Under the pieces are notes generated by a model. It searched no databases, was not told the origin of the DNA, and saw nothing but the letters and a program-made list of their open reading frames with translations. A stretch of 64,000 bases of DNA from Acaudatibacter sp963835495 (lineage in GTDB: Bacteria > Pseudomonadota > Alphaproteobacteria > Caulobacterales > Caulobacteraceae), in assembly GCA_963835495.1 (NCBI GenBank), contig CAWIFQ010000003.1, positions 930,001 through 994,000 of the forward strand, read 5' to 3'. Shown here one piece after another: positions 42,072-49,973 of the stretch. Made by a program: the position numbers and the translations under genes. Positions within the stretch are counted from its first letter, which is position 1. The number at the start of each line of letters is the position of its first letter.

Positions 42072-43256
42072 CTAGGCTGAAGCGTAAGCTTCAAGCCCCT
42101 GCTGCAAGTCGGCGATCAGGTCGCCGGGATCTTCCAGGCCGATGTTGAGGCGGATCACGGGGCCGCCGTAGGCGGGATGGAACTGGCGCACGTCGAACTG
42201 CGGGTCGCCGTTCAGGGCCAGGCTCTCGAAGCCGCCCCAGGAGAAGCCGAGGCCGAACAGCTTCAGCGCATCGAGGAAGGCCTCGACCGCGTGGTTCGGT
42301 CCGGGCCGCATCACGATCGCGAACACGCCCGCGGCGCCCGAATAGTCGCGCTTCCACAGGTCGTGGCCGGGGGCGCCGGGGAGGGCGGGGTGCAGCACCC
42401 TGACGACCTGCGGCTGCCCGGCGAGCCAGGCGGCGACTGTCACCGAGGAGGGCCCGTGGCGCGCCATCCGGGTCGGCAGGGTGCGAAGGCCGCGCAGCAC
42501 CAGGTAGGCGTCGTCCGACGAGACCGACCAGCCGAAGTCGACGATCGCACGGCCCAGCGCCAGCACCATTTCCGGCGAAGAGGCCGCGACCGAGCCCATG
42601 AACACGTCGGAATGGCCGCCGACGTACTTGGTCAGCGACTGCACGCTGAGATCGACGCCGTGCGCCAGCGGCTTGAACAGCAGCCCCGCCGCCCAGGTGT
42701 TGTCGAGCAACGTGAGCACGCCGCGCTCCCTGGCCAGGCGGGCGATCGCCGGCACGTCCTGCATCTCGAAGGTCAGCGAGCCGGGGCTCTCCATCACGAT
42801 CAGCCGCGTGGCGGGCGTGGCCATCGCCATCACCGCCTCGGGCGAGGCGTCGCCGGCGAAGTAGCGTGTCGCGACCCCGAAGCGGCCCAGCACCTGGTCG
42901 CAGAAGCGGCGGGTGGGCTTGTAGACGCAGTCGCTCGCCAGCACCTCGTCGCCAGCCTTCAGCACCGCCAGCATCGCCGCGGCCAGCGCTGAGACGCCGG
43001 AGGGGAACAGCTTGACCGTCTTGGCGCCCTCGAGTTCGGCCAGCGCCGACATCAGGGTCTCCTGGGCCGCGAGCCCGGCGCGGCCGTAGGTGGGGCGGCG
43101 CGTGTCGTAGAGCGCGGCGGCGTTGGGCACGAGCACGGTCGAGCCCTTCTGCACCGGGGGCCCCACCGTGCGCAGCAGGTCGGCCGGCGCCTTGCCGGCC
43201 CGGACCAGGCGGGTCGCCTCGCTGGGCCCCTTTTCGCCAGTCGGTCGTTCGCTCAC
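42072..43256 (-). CDS. metC: Cystathionine beta-lyase
   Basis: A 394-residue PLP enzyme of the Cys/Met metabolism family that splits cystathionine to homocysteine, pyruvate and ammonia. Landmarks are YGRAGLAAQETLMSALAELEGA, LFPSGVSALAAAMLAVLKAGDEVL, the PLP aspartate in LTLLDNTWAAGLLFKPL, and the Schiff-base lysine Lys210 in VQSLTKYVGGHSD. MetC rather than MetB is suggested by FSWGGFESLA. It starts at a GTG (43256) that overlaps the sseA stop (GTGA), so it is translated together with the sulfurtransferase. Confidence 0.93.
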   Translation of the reverse strand: MSERPTGEKGPSEATRLVRAGKAPADLLRTVGPPVQKGSTVLVPNAAALYDTRRPTYGRAGLAAQETLMSALAELEGAKTVKLFPSGVSALAAAMLAVLKAGDEVLASDCVYKPTRRFCDQVLGRFGVATRYFAGDASPEAVMAMATPATRLIVMESPGSLTFEMQDVPAIARLARERGVLTLLDNTWAAGLLFKPLAHGVDLSVQSLTKYVGGHSDVFMGSVAASSPEMVLALGRAIVDFGWSVSSDDAYLVLRGLRTLPTRMARHGPSSVTVAAWLAGQPQVVRVLHPALPGAPGHDLWKRDYSGAAGVFAIVMRPGPNHAVEAFLDALKLFGLGFSWGGFESLALNGDPQFDVRQFHPAYGGPVIRLNIGLEDPGDLIADLQQGLEAYASA

Positions 43257-44095
43257 GGCCCGGTCGCGACCGGCGTGTCGCTCCGCGCGCCCCATTCGGA
43301 CCAGGAGCCGTCGTAGACCGCCACGTCCTCGCGCCCCAGCCGCGCCAGCGCCAGCGCCAGGATCGAGGCGCTGATGCCCGAGCCGCAGGTGGTGACGATC
43401 GCCGCGGCCGGGTCGACGCCCGCCGCCTCGAACGCCGCCATCAGCTGCGCCGGCGCCGCCAGCTGGCCGTCGGCGGCCACCACCTGCGACCACGGCACGT
43501 TGCGCGCGCCCGGCATGTGGCCGGCGCGCAGGCCCGGCCGCGGCTCCGGCGCGTCGCCGCGGAAGCGGGTGGCGGACCTGGCGTCCACCACCTGCGCCTC
43601 GCCGCGCTCCAGCGCGCCGCGCACGGCGTCGATGTCGGCGATCAGCCCGGGGACCAGGTGGGCCTTGAACTCACCGTGCTCGGGTTCGCGCCAGCCGGCC
43701 TCGACCGGATGGCCCTCGGCGATCCATTTCTTCAGGCCGCCGTCGAGTACGAAGACCTTGGCGTGCCCCATCGCCCGCAGGCTCCACCAGACGCGGGGCG
43801 AGGAGAAGACGCCGACGGTGTCGTAGACCACGACGGTCGATCCGGTGTCGACGCCGAGCCGGCGCACCGCCGTGCCGAACGCCTGCGGCGCCGGCAGCAT
43901 GTGGGGCAGGGCGCTGGCGTGATCGCTGATCGCGTCGATGTCGAAGAACACCCCGCCGGGAATGTGCGCCGCGGCGTACTCGGTCTTGGCGTCGCGCCCG
44001 TCGGCCGGCATGTGCCAGCTGCCGTCCAGCACCACCAGGCCGGCGTCGCCCAGATGCTCGGCCAGCCAGTCGGTGGAGACCAGCGGGCTCGTCAT
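43253..44095 (-). CDS. sseA: 3-mercaptopyruvate/thiosulfate sulfurtransferase
   Basis: A 280-residue two-domain rhodanese. The inactive N-terminal domain has VVLDGSWHMPADGRDAKTEYAAAHIPGGVFFDID; the catalytic domain ends in TTCGSGISAS with active Cys237. The CGSG(V/I) loop marks the mercaptopyruvate sulfurtransferase class over classic thiosulfate rhodanese. It yields protein persulfide and pyruvate. It overlaps cysK upstream (ATGA, 4 bases) and metC downstream, forming a compact sulfur amino-acid operon. Confidence 0.92.
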   Translation of the reverse strand: MTSPLVSTDWLAEHLGDAGLVVLDGSWHMPADGRDAKTEYAAAHIPGGVFFDIDAISDHASALPHMLPAPQAFGTAVRRLGVDTGSTVVVYDTVGVFSSPRVWWSLRAMGHAKVFVLDGGLKKWIAEGHPVEAGWREPEHGEFKAHLVPGLIADIDAVRGALERGEAQVVDARSATRFRGDAPEPRPGLRAGHMPGARNVPWSQVVAADGQLAAPAQLMAAFEAAGVDPAAAIVTTCGSGISASILALALARLGREDVAVYDGSWSEWGARSDTPVATGP

Positions 44096-45090
44096 TGGTC
44101 CACCCAGGGCGGAACCGGCAGGTTCCGCTCGCGCAGGAACGCCGGGTTGAACAGCTTGCTCTGATAGCGCGCGCCGTAGTCGCAAAGCACCGTCACGATC
44201 GTCTTCCCCGGTCCAAGCTCGCGCGCCATCCGCACCGCGCCGGCGACATTGACGCCCGTCGACCCCCCCATGACCAGCCCCTCGTCGCCCAACTGGATGA
44301 TCGCGCGCATCATTTCCTCGTCGGTGACCCGATAGGGGTAGTCCACCACCAGCCCCTCGAGGTTCGCGGTGATCCGCGCCTGACCGATGCCTTCGCTGAT
44401 CGAAGTCCCCTCGGCCTTGAGCTCGCCGTGGGCATAGTATTCGTAGAGCGACGCGCCGCCAGGGTCGGCGAGGCCGATGGCGATGTCGCTCTTCTGGGTG
44501 CGCAGGAAGGCCGAAACGCCGGACAGCGTGCCGCCGGTGCCGACCGCGCAGATGAAGGCGTCGATCTTGCCGTGGGTCTGCGCCCAGATCTCGGGCCCGG
44601 TGGCGTCGATGTGAGCCTGGCGATTGGCGAGGTTGTCGAACTGGTTGGCCCAGATCGCGCCGGCGGGCTCCTTCGCATTAAGTTCTTCCGCCAAGCGGCC
44701 GGAATAGCGGATGTAATTGTTCGGATTGGCGTAGGGAACCGCGTCCACCTCGACCAGTTCCGCGCCCATGAGCCGGACCGCGTCCTTTTTCTCCTCGCTC
44801 TGGGTGCGCGGCATGACGATGGTGGCGCGGTAGCCGAGCGCGCGTGCGACCATGGCCAGGCCAATACCGGTGTTGCCGGCGGTGCCCTCGACGATCCGGC
44901 CGCCAGGGCGCAGCGCGCCGCGCTGCTCGGCGTCGCGGATGATCCACAGCGCCGCGCGGTCCTTCACCGACTGGCCCGGATTGAGGAACTCGGCCTTGCC
45001 CAGAATCTCGCACCCGGTCGCCTCGCTGGCGGCCTTCAGGCGGATGAGCGGCGTATCGCCGATGAGATCGAGCACCGAGCCAGCAATCAT
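44092..45090 (-). CDS. Cysteine synthase / cystathionine beta-synthase-like protein
   Basis: A 332-residue PLP protein of the O-acetylserine sulfhydrylase fold. MIAGSVLDLIGDTPLIRLKAASEATG starts it; the PLP lysine is Lys43 in NPGQSVKDRAA; EGTAGNTGIGLAMVARALG replaces the more common EPTSGNTG; GTGGTLSGVSAFLR and MGGSTGVNVAGAV bind the phosphate. The EGTAGNTGIG variant and the C-terminal SKLFNPAFLRERNLPVPPW also occur in cystathionine beta-synthase-like and O-phosphoserine-type enzymes, so the true substrate pair is open. It is the upstream partner of sseA and metC. Confidence 0.88.
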   Translation of the reverse strand: MIAGSVLDLIGDTPLIRLKAASEATGCEILGKAEFLNPGQSVKDRAALWIIRDAEQRGALRPGGRIVEGTAGNTGIGLAMVARALGYRATIVMPRTQSEEKKDAVRLMGAELVEVDAVPYANPNNYIRYSGRLAEELNAKEPAGAIWANQFDNLANRQAHIDATGPEIWAQTHGKIDAFICAVGTGGTLSGVSAFLRTQKSDIAIGLADPGGASLYEYYAHGELKAEGTSISEGIGQARITANLEGLVVDYPYRVTDEEMMRAIIQLGDEGLVMGGSTGVNVAGAVRMARELGPGKTIVTVLCDYGARYQSKLFNPAFLRERNLPVPPWVDQ

Positions 45091-45144
45091 GGCCGCTAAA
45101 TCGCGGGCGAGCGGCGAGGGCGCAAGAGGGAAGGTGCGTTGGCT

Positions 45145-46194
45145 CTACGGAACCAGCACCACCCGCCCGATCACCTTGCCGCCCTTGAGGTCCTCCAGCA
45201 CCTGGTTGGCCGCCGAGAGCGGGACTTCCTTGACCGGGATCGGGTCGACCTTGCCGGCTCGGACCAGTTCCATCATCGCCTCCGCCTCGGCCAGCGAGCC
45301 GACGTAGGAGCCGCCGATGGTGATGGCGCGGAACGGGAACATCGGGATCGGCATCGACATGCCGCCGCCGAACAGGCCGACCACGATCACCCTGCCGCCA
45401 CGCCGGACCGACTGATTGGCGAAGCCGAAGCTGGACTCCGAGCCGACGAAATCGATCGACGCCAGCGCGCCGCCCTCGGTGTCGGCCATCAGCTGCTTCA
45501 GCGCCTCGGGGTCGGTGGTGTTGTAGACGGCCTTGGCGCCGGCGCCCATCGCCGCCTGCAACCGGCCGGCGTCGATGTCGGCCACCAGCGGACCCTTGCC
45601 GAACATCTCCTTGGCGAACTGGATCGCCATCATCCCGAGGCCGCCGGCGCCGACCACCAGCACGTCGTCCTTCGGCCCCAGCGTCGGGACCTTCTTCAGC
45701 GCGCCGTAGGCGGTGAGGCCGGAGCACATGTAGGTCGCCGCCAGCGCCGGCGGGGTCTTGCCGTAGTCGATCAGATACTTCGGATCGGGGATCATCACGT
45801 GGCTGGCGTAGCCGCCGCCGACGCCGGCCGAACAGCCGAGGTTGCGCGGGGCGTTGCAGTAGTTCTCCTCGCCACGCACGCAGGCCGCGCACTTGCCGCA
45901 GCCGATCCAGGAGTAGAGCGCCCGGTGCTGGCCGATCAGCGCCGGATCGGCGTCAGGGCCCACCGCGATCACCTCGCCGGCGACCTCGTGGCCGAGCGTG
46001 TGGGGCAGCGGCAGGCCCAGCGGCATCTTCGCCGCGCCGCCCATGTCGAAATAGCCGTCATGGATGTGGACGTCTGAGTGGCAGACGCCGCAGTGCTCCA
46101 CCCGGACCAGCACCTCGCGCCCCGTTGGCGTGGGCGTCGGGCCCTCGATGCGCTGCAACGGCTTGCCGAACTCGGTAATGGCTTCGCAATACAT
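45145..46194 (-). CDS. Zinc-dependent NAD(P) alcohol dehydrogenase
   Basis: A 349-residue medium-chain dehydrogenase. ATG 46194 follows AGGAGCGAG. The catalytic zinc site is HCGVCHSDVH (Cys35) and GHEVAGEV; the structural zinc site is CGKCAACVRGEENYC; the Rossmann motif is VVGAGGLGMMAIQFAK. It probably oxidises alcohols or reduces aldehydes in the cytoplasm, substrate unknown. It is 54 bases upstream of cysK on the same strand, possibly the first gene of the adh-cysK-sseA-metC transcript. Confidence 0.93.
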   Translation of the reverse strand: MYCEAITEFGKPLQRIEGPTPTPTGREVLVRVEHCGVCHSDVHIHDGYFDMGGAAKMPLGLPLPHTLGHEVAGEVIAVGPDADPALIGQHRALYSWIGCGKCAACVRGEENYCNAPRNLGCSAGVGGGYASHVMIPDPKYLIDYGKTPPALAATYMCSGLTAYGALKKVPTLGPKDDVLVVGAGGLGMMAIQFAKEMFGKGPLVADIDAGRLQAAMGAGAKAVYNTTDPEALKQLMADTEGGALASIDFVGSESSFGFANQSVRRGGRVIVVGLFGGGMSMPIPMFPFRAITIGGSYVGSLAEAEAMMELVRAGKVDPIPVKEVPLSAANQVLEDLKGGKVIGRVVLVP

Positions 46195-46280
46195 GGGCTC
46201 GCTCCTGGCTTCGGTCGGCACAATCGAACCGCGACGCGGCGGAACGCAAGGGCGTCAGGTCACCTTCTCAACGGTCATCA

Positions 46281-46384
46281 CCGGGCGTAAGTCCCGGTGA
46301 CCCATGAACACAGGTGGTCGTGTGGCCGCGTTGGCGCGGCCACGGCTCGGTCGGTGTTCTTGGGTGGCCGGGACTTACGCCCGG
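46281..46384. repeat. REPIN-like three-hairpin inverted repeat
   Basis: CCGGGCGTAAGTCCCGG (46281-46297) and CCGGGACTTACGCCCGG (46368-46384) are perfect 17-base inverted copies 70 bases apart. Each arm is also a hairpin by itself (CACCGGG/CCCGGTG; TGGCCGGG/CCCGGCCA). In the middle GTGGCCGCG-ttgg-CGCGGCCAC makes a third perfect 9-bp hairpin. It fills most of the gap between divergent adh and amidohydrolase genes and ends 33 bases before the latter. Confidence 0.8.
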
Positions 46385-46416
46385 CCATGACCAGGATAGA
46401 GAGACGGGGACAAGCG

Positions 46417-47661
46417 ATGGCGGCAGCTCCGGGCGAAATCGTCATCCACGCCGGCCGGCTGCTCGCCGAGCCCGGCCAGGCGCCGACGTCCCAGCAGAGC
46501 ATCCGCATCGCCGACGGCAAGGTGCAGGCGGTGGCGGCCGGTTTCGTCGATCCGCCGCCGGGCGCGACGCTGATCGACCTCAAGGACCGCTTCGTCCTGC
46601 CCGGCCTGATCGACTGCCACGTGCACCTGACCGGTCAGCTCGGCCCCGGCCAGCGTCTGCGCTTCGTCGAGGATTCCGATCCCAAGGTCGGGCTCGATGG
46701 CGCGCATCGGGCGCGGCTGACGCTGGAAGCCGGCTTCACCACGGTGCGCGACCTGGGCGCCCGCAAGCCGGAGATCATCTATGCGCTGCGCGAGGCCGTG
46801 GCCGAGGGCAAGGTCCCCGGCCCGCGCATCCTGGCGGTCGGCGCGATCCTGTCGCCGACCGGCGGGCACGGCCAGACCTACGGCTTTCGCCAGGACGTCT
46901 GCGCCTGCGTGCAGTCCAATGTCGGCGTCTGCGACGGCGTCGACGGCTGCCGGCGGGCGGTGCGGCTGCAGGTGGCGCAGGGCGCCGACGCGATCAAGTT
47001 CGCGGCGACCGGCGGGGTGCTCTCCAACATCCGCGCCGGGGTCGACCAGCAGTTCACCACCGACGAGCTGCGCACCATCATCGAGACGGCGCACATGCTT
47101 GGCCGGCGGGTCTCGGCCCACGCTCACGGCACAGGCGGCATCAATGCGGCGCTGGCGAACGGGGTCGACTCGATCGAGCACGGCAGTTTCCTCGACGACG
47201 AGTCGATCCGTCTCTTTCTCAAGGCGGGCGCCTTCCACACTCCGACCATCATCGCCGGGATGACCGTGCTGGGCATGGCGCAGGGCGGCATGGTGCTGAC
47301 GCCGGCGCAGCGCGAGAAGGCGCTGGTGGTGGGCGAGAACATCAAGGCGGCGCTGGGCCGCTCGTACCGCGCCGGGGTCAAGATCAGCTTCGGCACCGAC
47401 ATGGGTGTCGGGCCGCACGGCGAGAACGCGCGCGAGTTCGCGCTGATGGTCGAGGCCGGCATGTCCTGCGCCGATGCGATCAAGGCCGCCACCGTCACCG
47501 CCGCCGAGCTGCTCGACATCTCCGACCTTGCCGGGACCATCGCGCCCGGAAAGTCCGCCGACATCATCGCCGTCGCCGGCGATCCGCTGGCCGACGTCAC
47601 CGAGCTGGAGCGGGTGAAGTTCGTGATGGCCGCCGGGTCGCTGGCGCGCGTCGACGCCTGA
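46417..47661 (+). CDS. Amidohydrolase family protein
   Basis: A 414-residue metal-dependent hydrolase of the amidohydrolase superfamily, nearest to the prolidase-like/imidazolonepropionase-like group. LPGLIDCHVHLTG holds His68 and His70; the metal-bridging lysine is likely in DAIKFAATGG; further ligands are SAHAHGTGG, DSIEHGSFLDD and the aspartate in ISFGTDMG. The internal insert VCACVQSNVGVCDGVDGCRRAV is typical of this group. Start MAAAPGEIVIHAGRLL at ATG 46417; no signal peptide is seen, unlike many relatives. The TGA shares one base with the ATG of the TPR gene. Confidence 0.9.
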   Translation: MAAAPGEIVIHAGRLLAEPGQAPTSQQSIRIADGKVQAVAAGFVDPPPGATLIDLKDRFVLPGLIDCHVHLTGQLGPGQRLRFVEDSDPKVGLDGAHRARLTLEAGFTTVRDLGARKPEIIYALREAVAEGKVPGPRILAVGAILSPTGGHGQTYGFRQDVCACVQSNVGVCDGVDGCRRAVRLQVAQGADAIKFAATGGVLSNIRAGVDQQFTTDELRTIIETAHMLGRRVSAHAHGTGGINAALANGVDSIEHGSFLDDESIRLFLKAGAFHTPTIIAGMTVLGMAQGGMVLTPAQREKALVVGENIKAALGRSYRAGVKISFGTDMGVGPHGENAREFALMVEAGMSCADAIKAATVTAAELLDISDLAGTIAPGKSADIIAVAGDPLADVTELERVKFVMAAGSLARVDA

Positions 47662-49553
47662 TGGCCGCGCCGCCGGCGCAGGCGTCGTTCGAGCAGGGTC
47701 TGGCGCTGCATCAGGCCGGTCGGACCCAGGAGGCGCGGGCGCTGTATGAGCAGGCGCTCGTCGCCGACCCCGATCACTTCGACGCACTGCACCTGCTGGG
47801 CGTAATCCGCGTCCAGGCCGGCGAGGCTGAGGCGGGCGCCGCCTTGATCGAACGCGCGCTGGCCGCGAATCCGCACGCCGCGGCCGCCCTGAGCAATCTC
47901 GGCTGGGCCCTGACCGAGGCCGGGCGCTTCGACGACGCCGTCGCCGCCTGCCGACGGGCGATCGCCCTGAACCCGAACGCGGTGGAGGCCTACGCCAATC
48001 TCGGCAATGCGCTGTTGCGGCTGCGCCGCTTCGATGAGGCGATCGCCAGCTACGAGCGCGCGCTCGGCCTCGATCCTGGCTACGCCGCCGGCCACTACAA
48101 TCGGGCCAACGCGCTGCGGGACCGCGGGTCCCTGGCCGAGGCGCTCGCCGGGTACGACCGGGCCGTCGGCCTGCAGCCGGGCTTCGTCGAGGCCTGGATC
48201 AACCGCGGCGGTGTGCTCGAGCGGCTGCGGCGCGCGGACGAGGCGGCGCTGAGCTTCGAGCGGGCGATCGCGCTGCGGCCGGATCTTGCCGAAGCCCACG
48301 CCAACCACGCCAAGGTGCTGAACGACCTCAAGCGCTCCGACTTGGCGCTGGCCAGCGCCGAGCGAGCGATCGCGCTGCAGCCCGGCTTTGCAGCGGCGCA
48401 CAATCACCGCGCGCTGGCGCTGTTCGACCTGCGCCGCCTGGACGAGGCGCTGGCGGCCGCGGACCACGCCATCGCGCTCGATCCGGACTACCCGGAGGCG
48501 CACAACAGCCGCGCCATCGCGCTGTTCGACCTGCGGCGGCTGGAGGAGGCCGTCGCCAGCTGCGAGCGGGCGATCGCGATCCGCCCCGATTTCGCCGCCG
48601 CGCACCTGAACCGCGCCACCAGCCTGCTGTCGCTCGGCGACCTGCGCCAGGGCCTCGAGGAATATCGCTGGCGCTGGCAGGTGAACGGCTTCCAGCCGGC
48701 GATCGCGCGCCTGCGGCCGGTCTGGCAAGGCCAGGACCTCACCGGCAAGTCGATCCTCGTCTACGGCGAGCAGGGCTTCGGCGACCACTTGCAGTTCTCC
48801 CGCTTCGTCCCGCGCGTCGCGGCGATTGCGGAACGGGTGGCGTTCGTGACCGAGCCGGCGTTGGTGGCGCTGTTTCGGCGTTCGTATCCGGGCGTCGAGG
48901 TGTCGGCCGCGGTCGATGACGAAGCGGCGTTCGACTTCCAGGTCGCGCTGATGGATCTGCCAGCCGCCTTCGGAACCACGCTGGCGACGATCCCGGGCGA
49001 GGTCCCCTACCTGGCCGCCGATCCGCAGGATGCGGCGGAATGGGTGAAGCGTCTGTCCGGAAACGACGGCTTCAAAGTCGGCCTGGTCTGGGCCGGCGAT
49101 ACCCACGCCGGGCGGCCCGCCGGCGCGGCGGTCGACCGCCGGCGCAGCCTGCGGCTCGACCAATATGCGCCGCTCGCGGCGATCGAAGGCGTGACGTTCA
49201 TCAGCCTGCAGAAGGGCGAGCCGGCGGCGCAGGCGGCAAGCCCGCCGCCCGGCCTGCGCCTGGTCGATTTCACCAGCGACCTGCGCGACTTCAGCGACAC
49301 CGCCGCGCTGATCGAGGCGCTGGATCTCGTCATCGCCGTCGACACCGCGGTGGCCCATCTCGCGGGCGCCCTGGCCAAACCGGTCTGGATCCTTTCGCGC
49401 TATGAAGGCGACTGGCGCTGGCTGAACGGGCGGGAGGACAGCCCCTGGTATCCAACGGCGCGGCTGTTCCATCAGCGCGCGGCGGGCGCCTGGGATGAGG
49501 TGGTGGACCGGGTGGCGGCGGCGCTGCAGGCCGCCGACGGAGGCCGCTGCTAG
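47661..49553 (+). CDS. TPR protein with glycosyltransferase-like C-terminal domain
   Basis: A 630-residue protein. Residues about 5-340 are ten or so tetratricopeptide repeats (pattern A-SNLGWAL-EAGRFDDAVAACRRAIALNPN repeated). Residues 350-630 (GKSILVYGEQGFGDHLQFSRFVPRVA, then KVGLVWAGDTHAGR and AVDTAVAHLAGALAKPVWIL) resemble GT9/OGT-like domains found behind TPRs in alphaproteobacteria. It may glycosylate proteins or act as a scaffold; no catalytic residue can be named. Translation starts at 47661 (TGATG with the amidohydrolase); the frame is open further upstream, but that part is antisense-like noise. Confidence 0.88.
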   Translation: MAAPPAQASFEQGLALHQAGRTQEARALYEQALVADPDHFDALHLLGVIRVQAGEAEAGAALIERALAANPHAAAALSNLGWALTEAGRFDDAVAACRRAIALNPNAVEAYANLGNALLRLRRFDEAIASYERALGLDPGYAAGHYNRANALRDRGSLAEALAGYDRAVGLQPGFVEAWINRGGVLERLRRADEAALSFERAIALRPDLAEAHANHAKVLNDLKRSDLALASAERAIALQPGFAAAHNHRALALFDLRRLDEALAAADHAIALDPDYPEAHNSRAIALFDLRRLEEAVASCERAIAIRPDFAAAHLNRATSLLSLGDLRQGLEEYRWRWQVNGFQPAIARLRPVWQGQDLTGKSILVYGEQGFGDHLQFSRFVPRVAAIAERVAFVTEPALVALFRRSYPGVEVSAAVDDEAAFDFQVALMDLPAAFGTTLATIPGEVPYLAADPQDAAEWVKRLSGNDGFKVGLVWAGDTHAGRPAGAAVDRRRSLRLDQYAPLAAIEGVTFISLQKGEPAAQAASPPPGLRLVDFTSDLRDFSDTAALIEALDLVIAVDTAVAHLAGALAKPVWILSRYEGDWRWLNGREDSPWYPTARLFHQRAAGAWDEVVDRVAAALQAADGGRC

Positions 49554-49726
49554 TCCGACCTCGTCGCAATCGCCGCGATCATGCCATCCTGCGCTTCGGC
49601 AAGGGCCGCCAGCTTGAGCCATTCGCCGGCGGTGGCTTCCAGCTCGACGACAAGATCGATGTCGCGGCAGCTTTGAGTCAGCTGGATCAGCTCGTCGGCG
49701 TGGGCCCGATACTCGTCTGCGGTCAT
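49550..49726 (-). CDS. Small conserved protein of unknown function (58 aa)
   Basis: A 58-residue protein, MTADEYRAHADELIQLTQSCRDIDLVVELEATAGEWLKLAALAEAQ, ending ATRSD. The pattern MT-EEYR-A-E-----AE--D-----L---A--WL-LA is a common small family in alphaproteobacteria with two helices, function unknown. ATG 49726 is the natural start. Its stop interlocks with the TPR gene stop (CTAG) from the opposite strand. Confidence 0.7.
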   Translation of the reverse strand: MTADEYRAHADELIQLTQSCRDIDLVVELEATAGEWLKLAALAEAQDGMIAAIATRSD

Positions 49727-49973
49727 CACGGTCCCACCCCGCGGAGTGGGCGATACGCCGAAGCGCCGGGCGCCGTCGACAGTGCGCTGGGCGACGACCA
49801 ATAAAGCTGATCGGGACGCGAGAAGAGAGCTGGCGATATTCTTTGGCGGGTCATGGAGGACTTCGAACTGATCGGCGCTCTTCTTCGCACGACCAGTCGC
49901 GGAGGTCTGTCGCCTCGGGCACTTATGATCGCAGGTTGGCGGAGCGTCGGGTCGGGAGCGACGAGACGGCCGC

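Noticed and set aside
46314..47660. The TPR frame stays open 449 codons upstream, over the amidohydrolase
   Set aside because: That part is an out-of-frame shadow of the amidohydrolase gene; the protein-like sequence begins at MAAPPAQASFEQGLALHQ (47661).
49727..49973. A gene in the gap before the rhamnosidase stop
   Set aside because: Open frames on both strands are short, without a start signal or recognisable residues.
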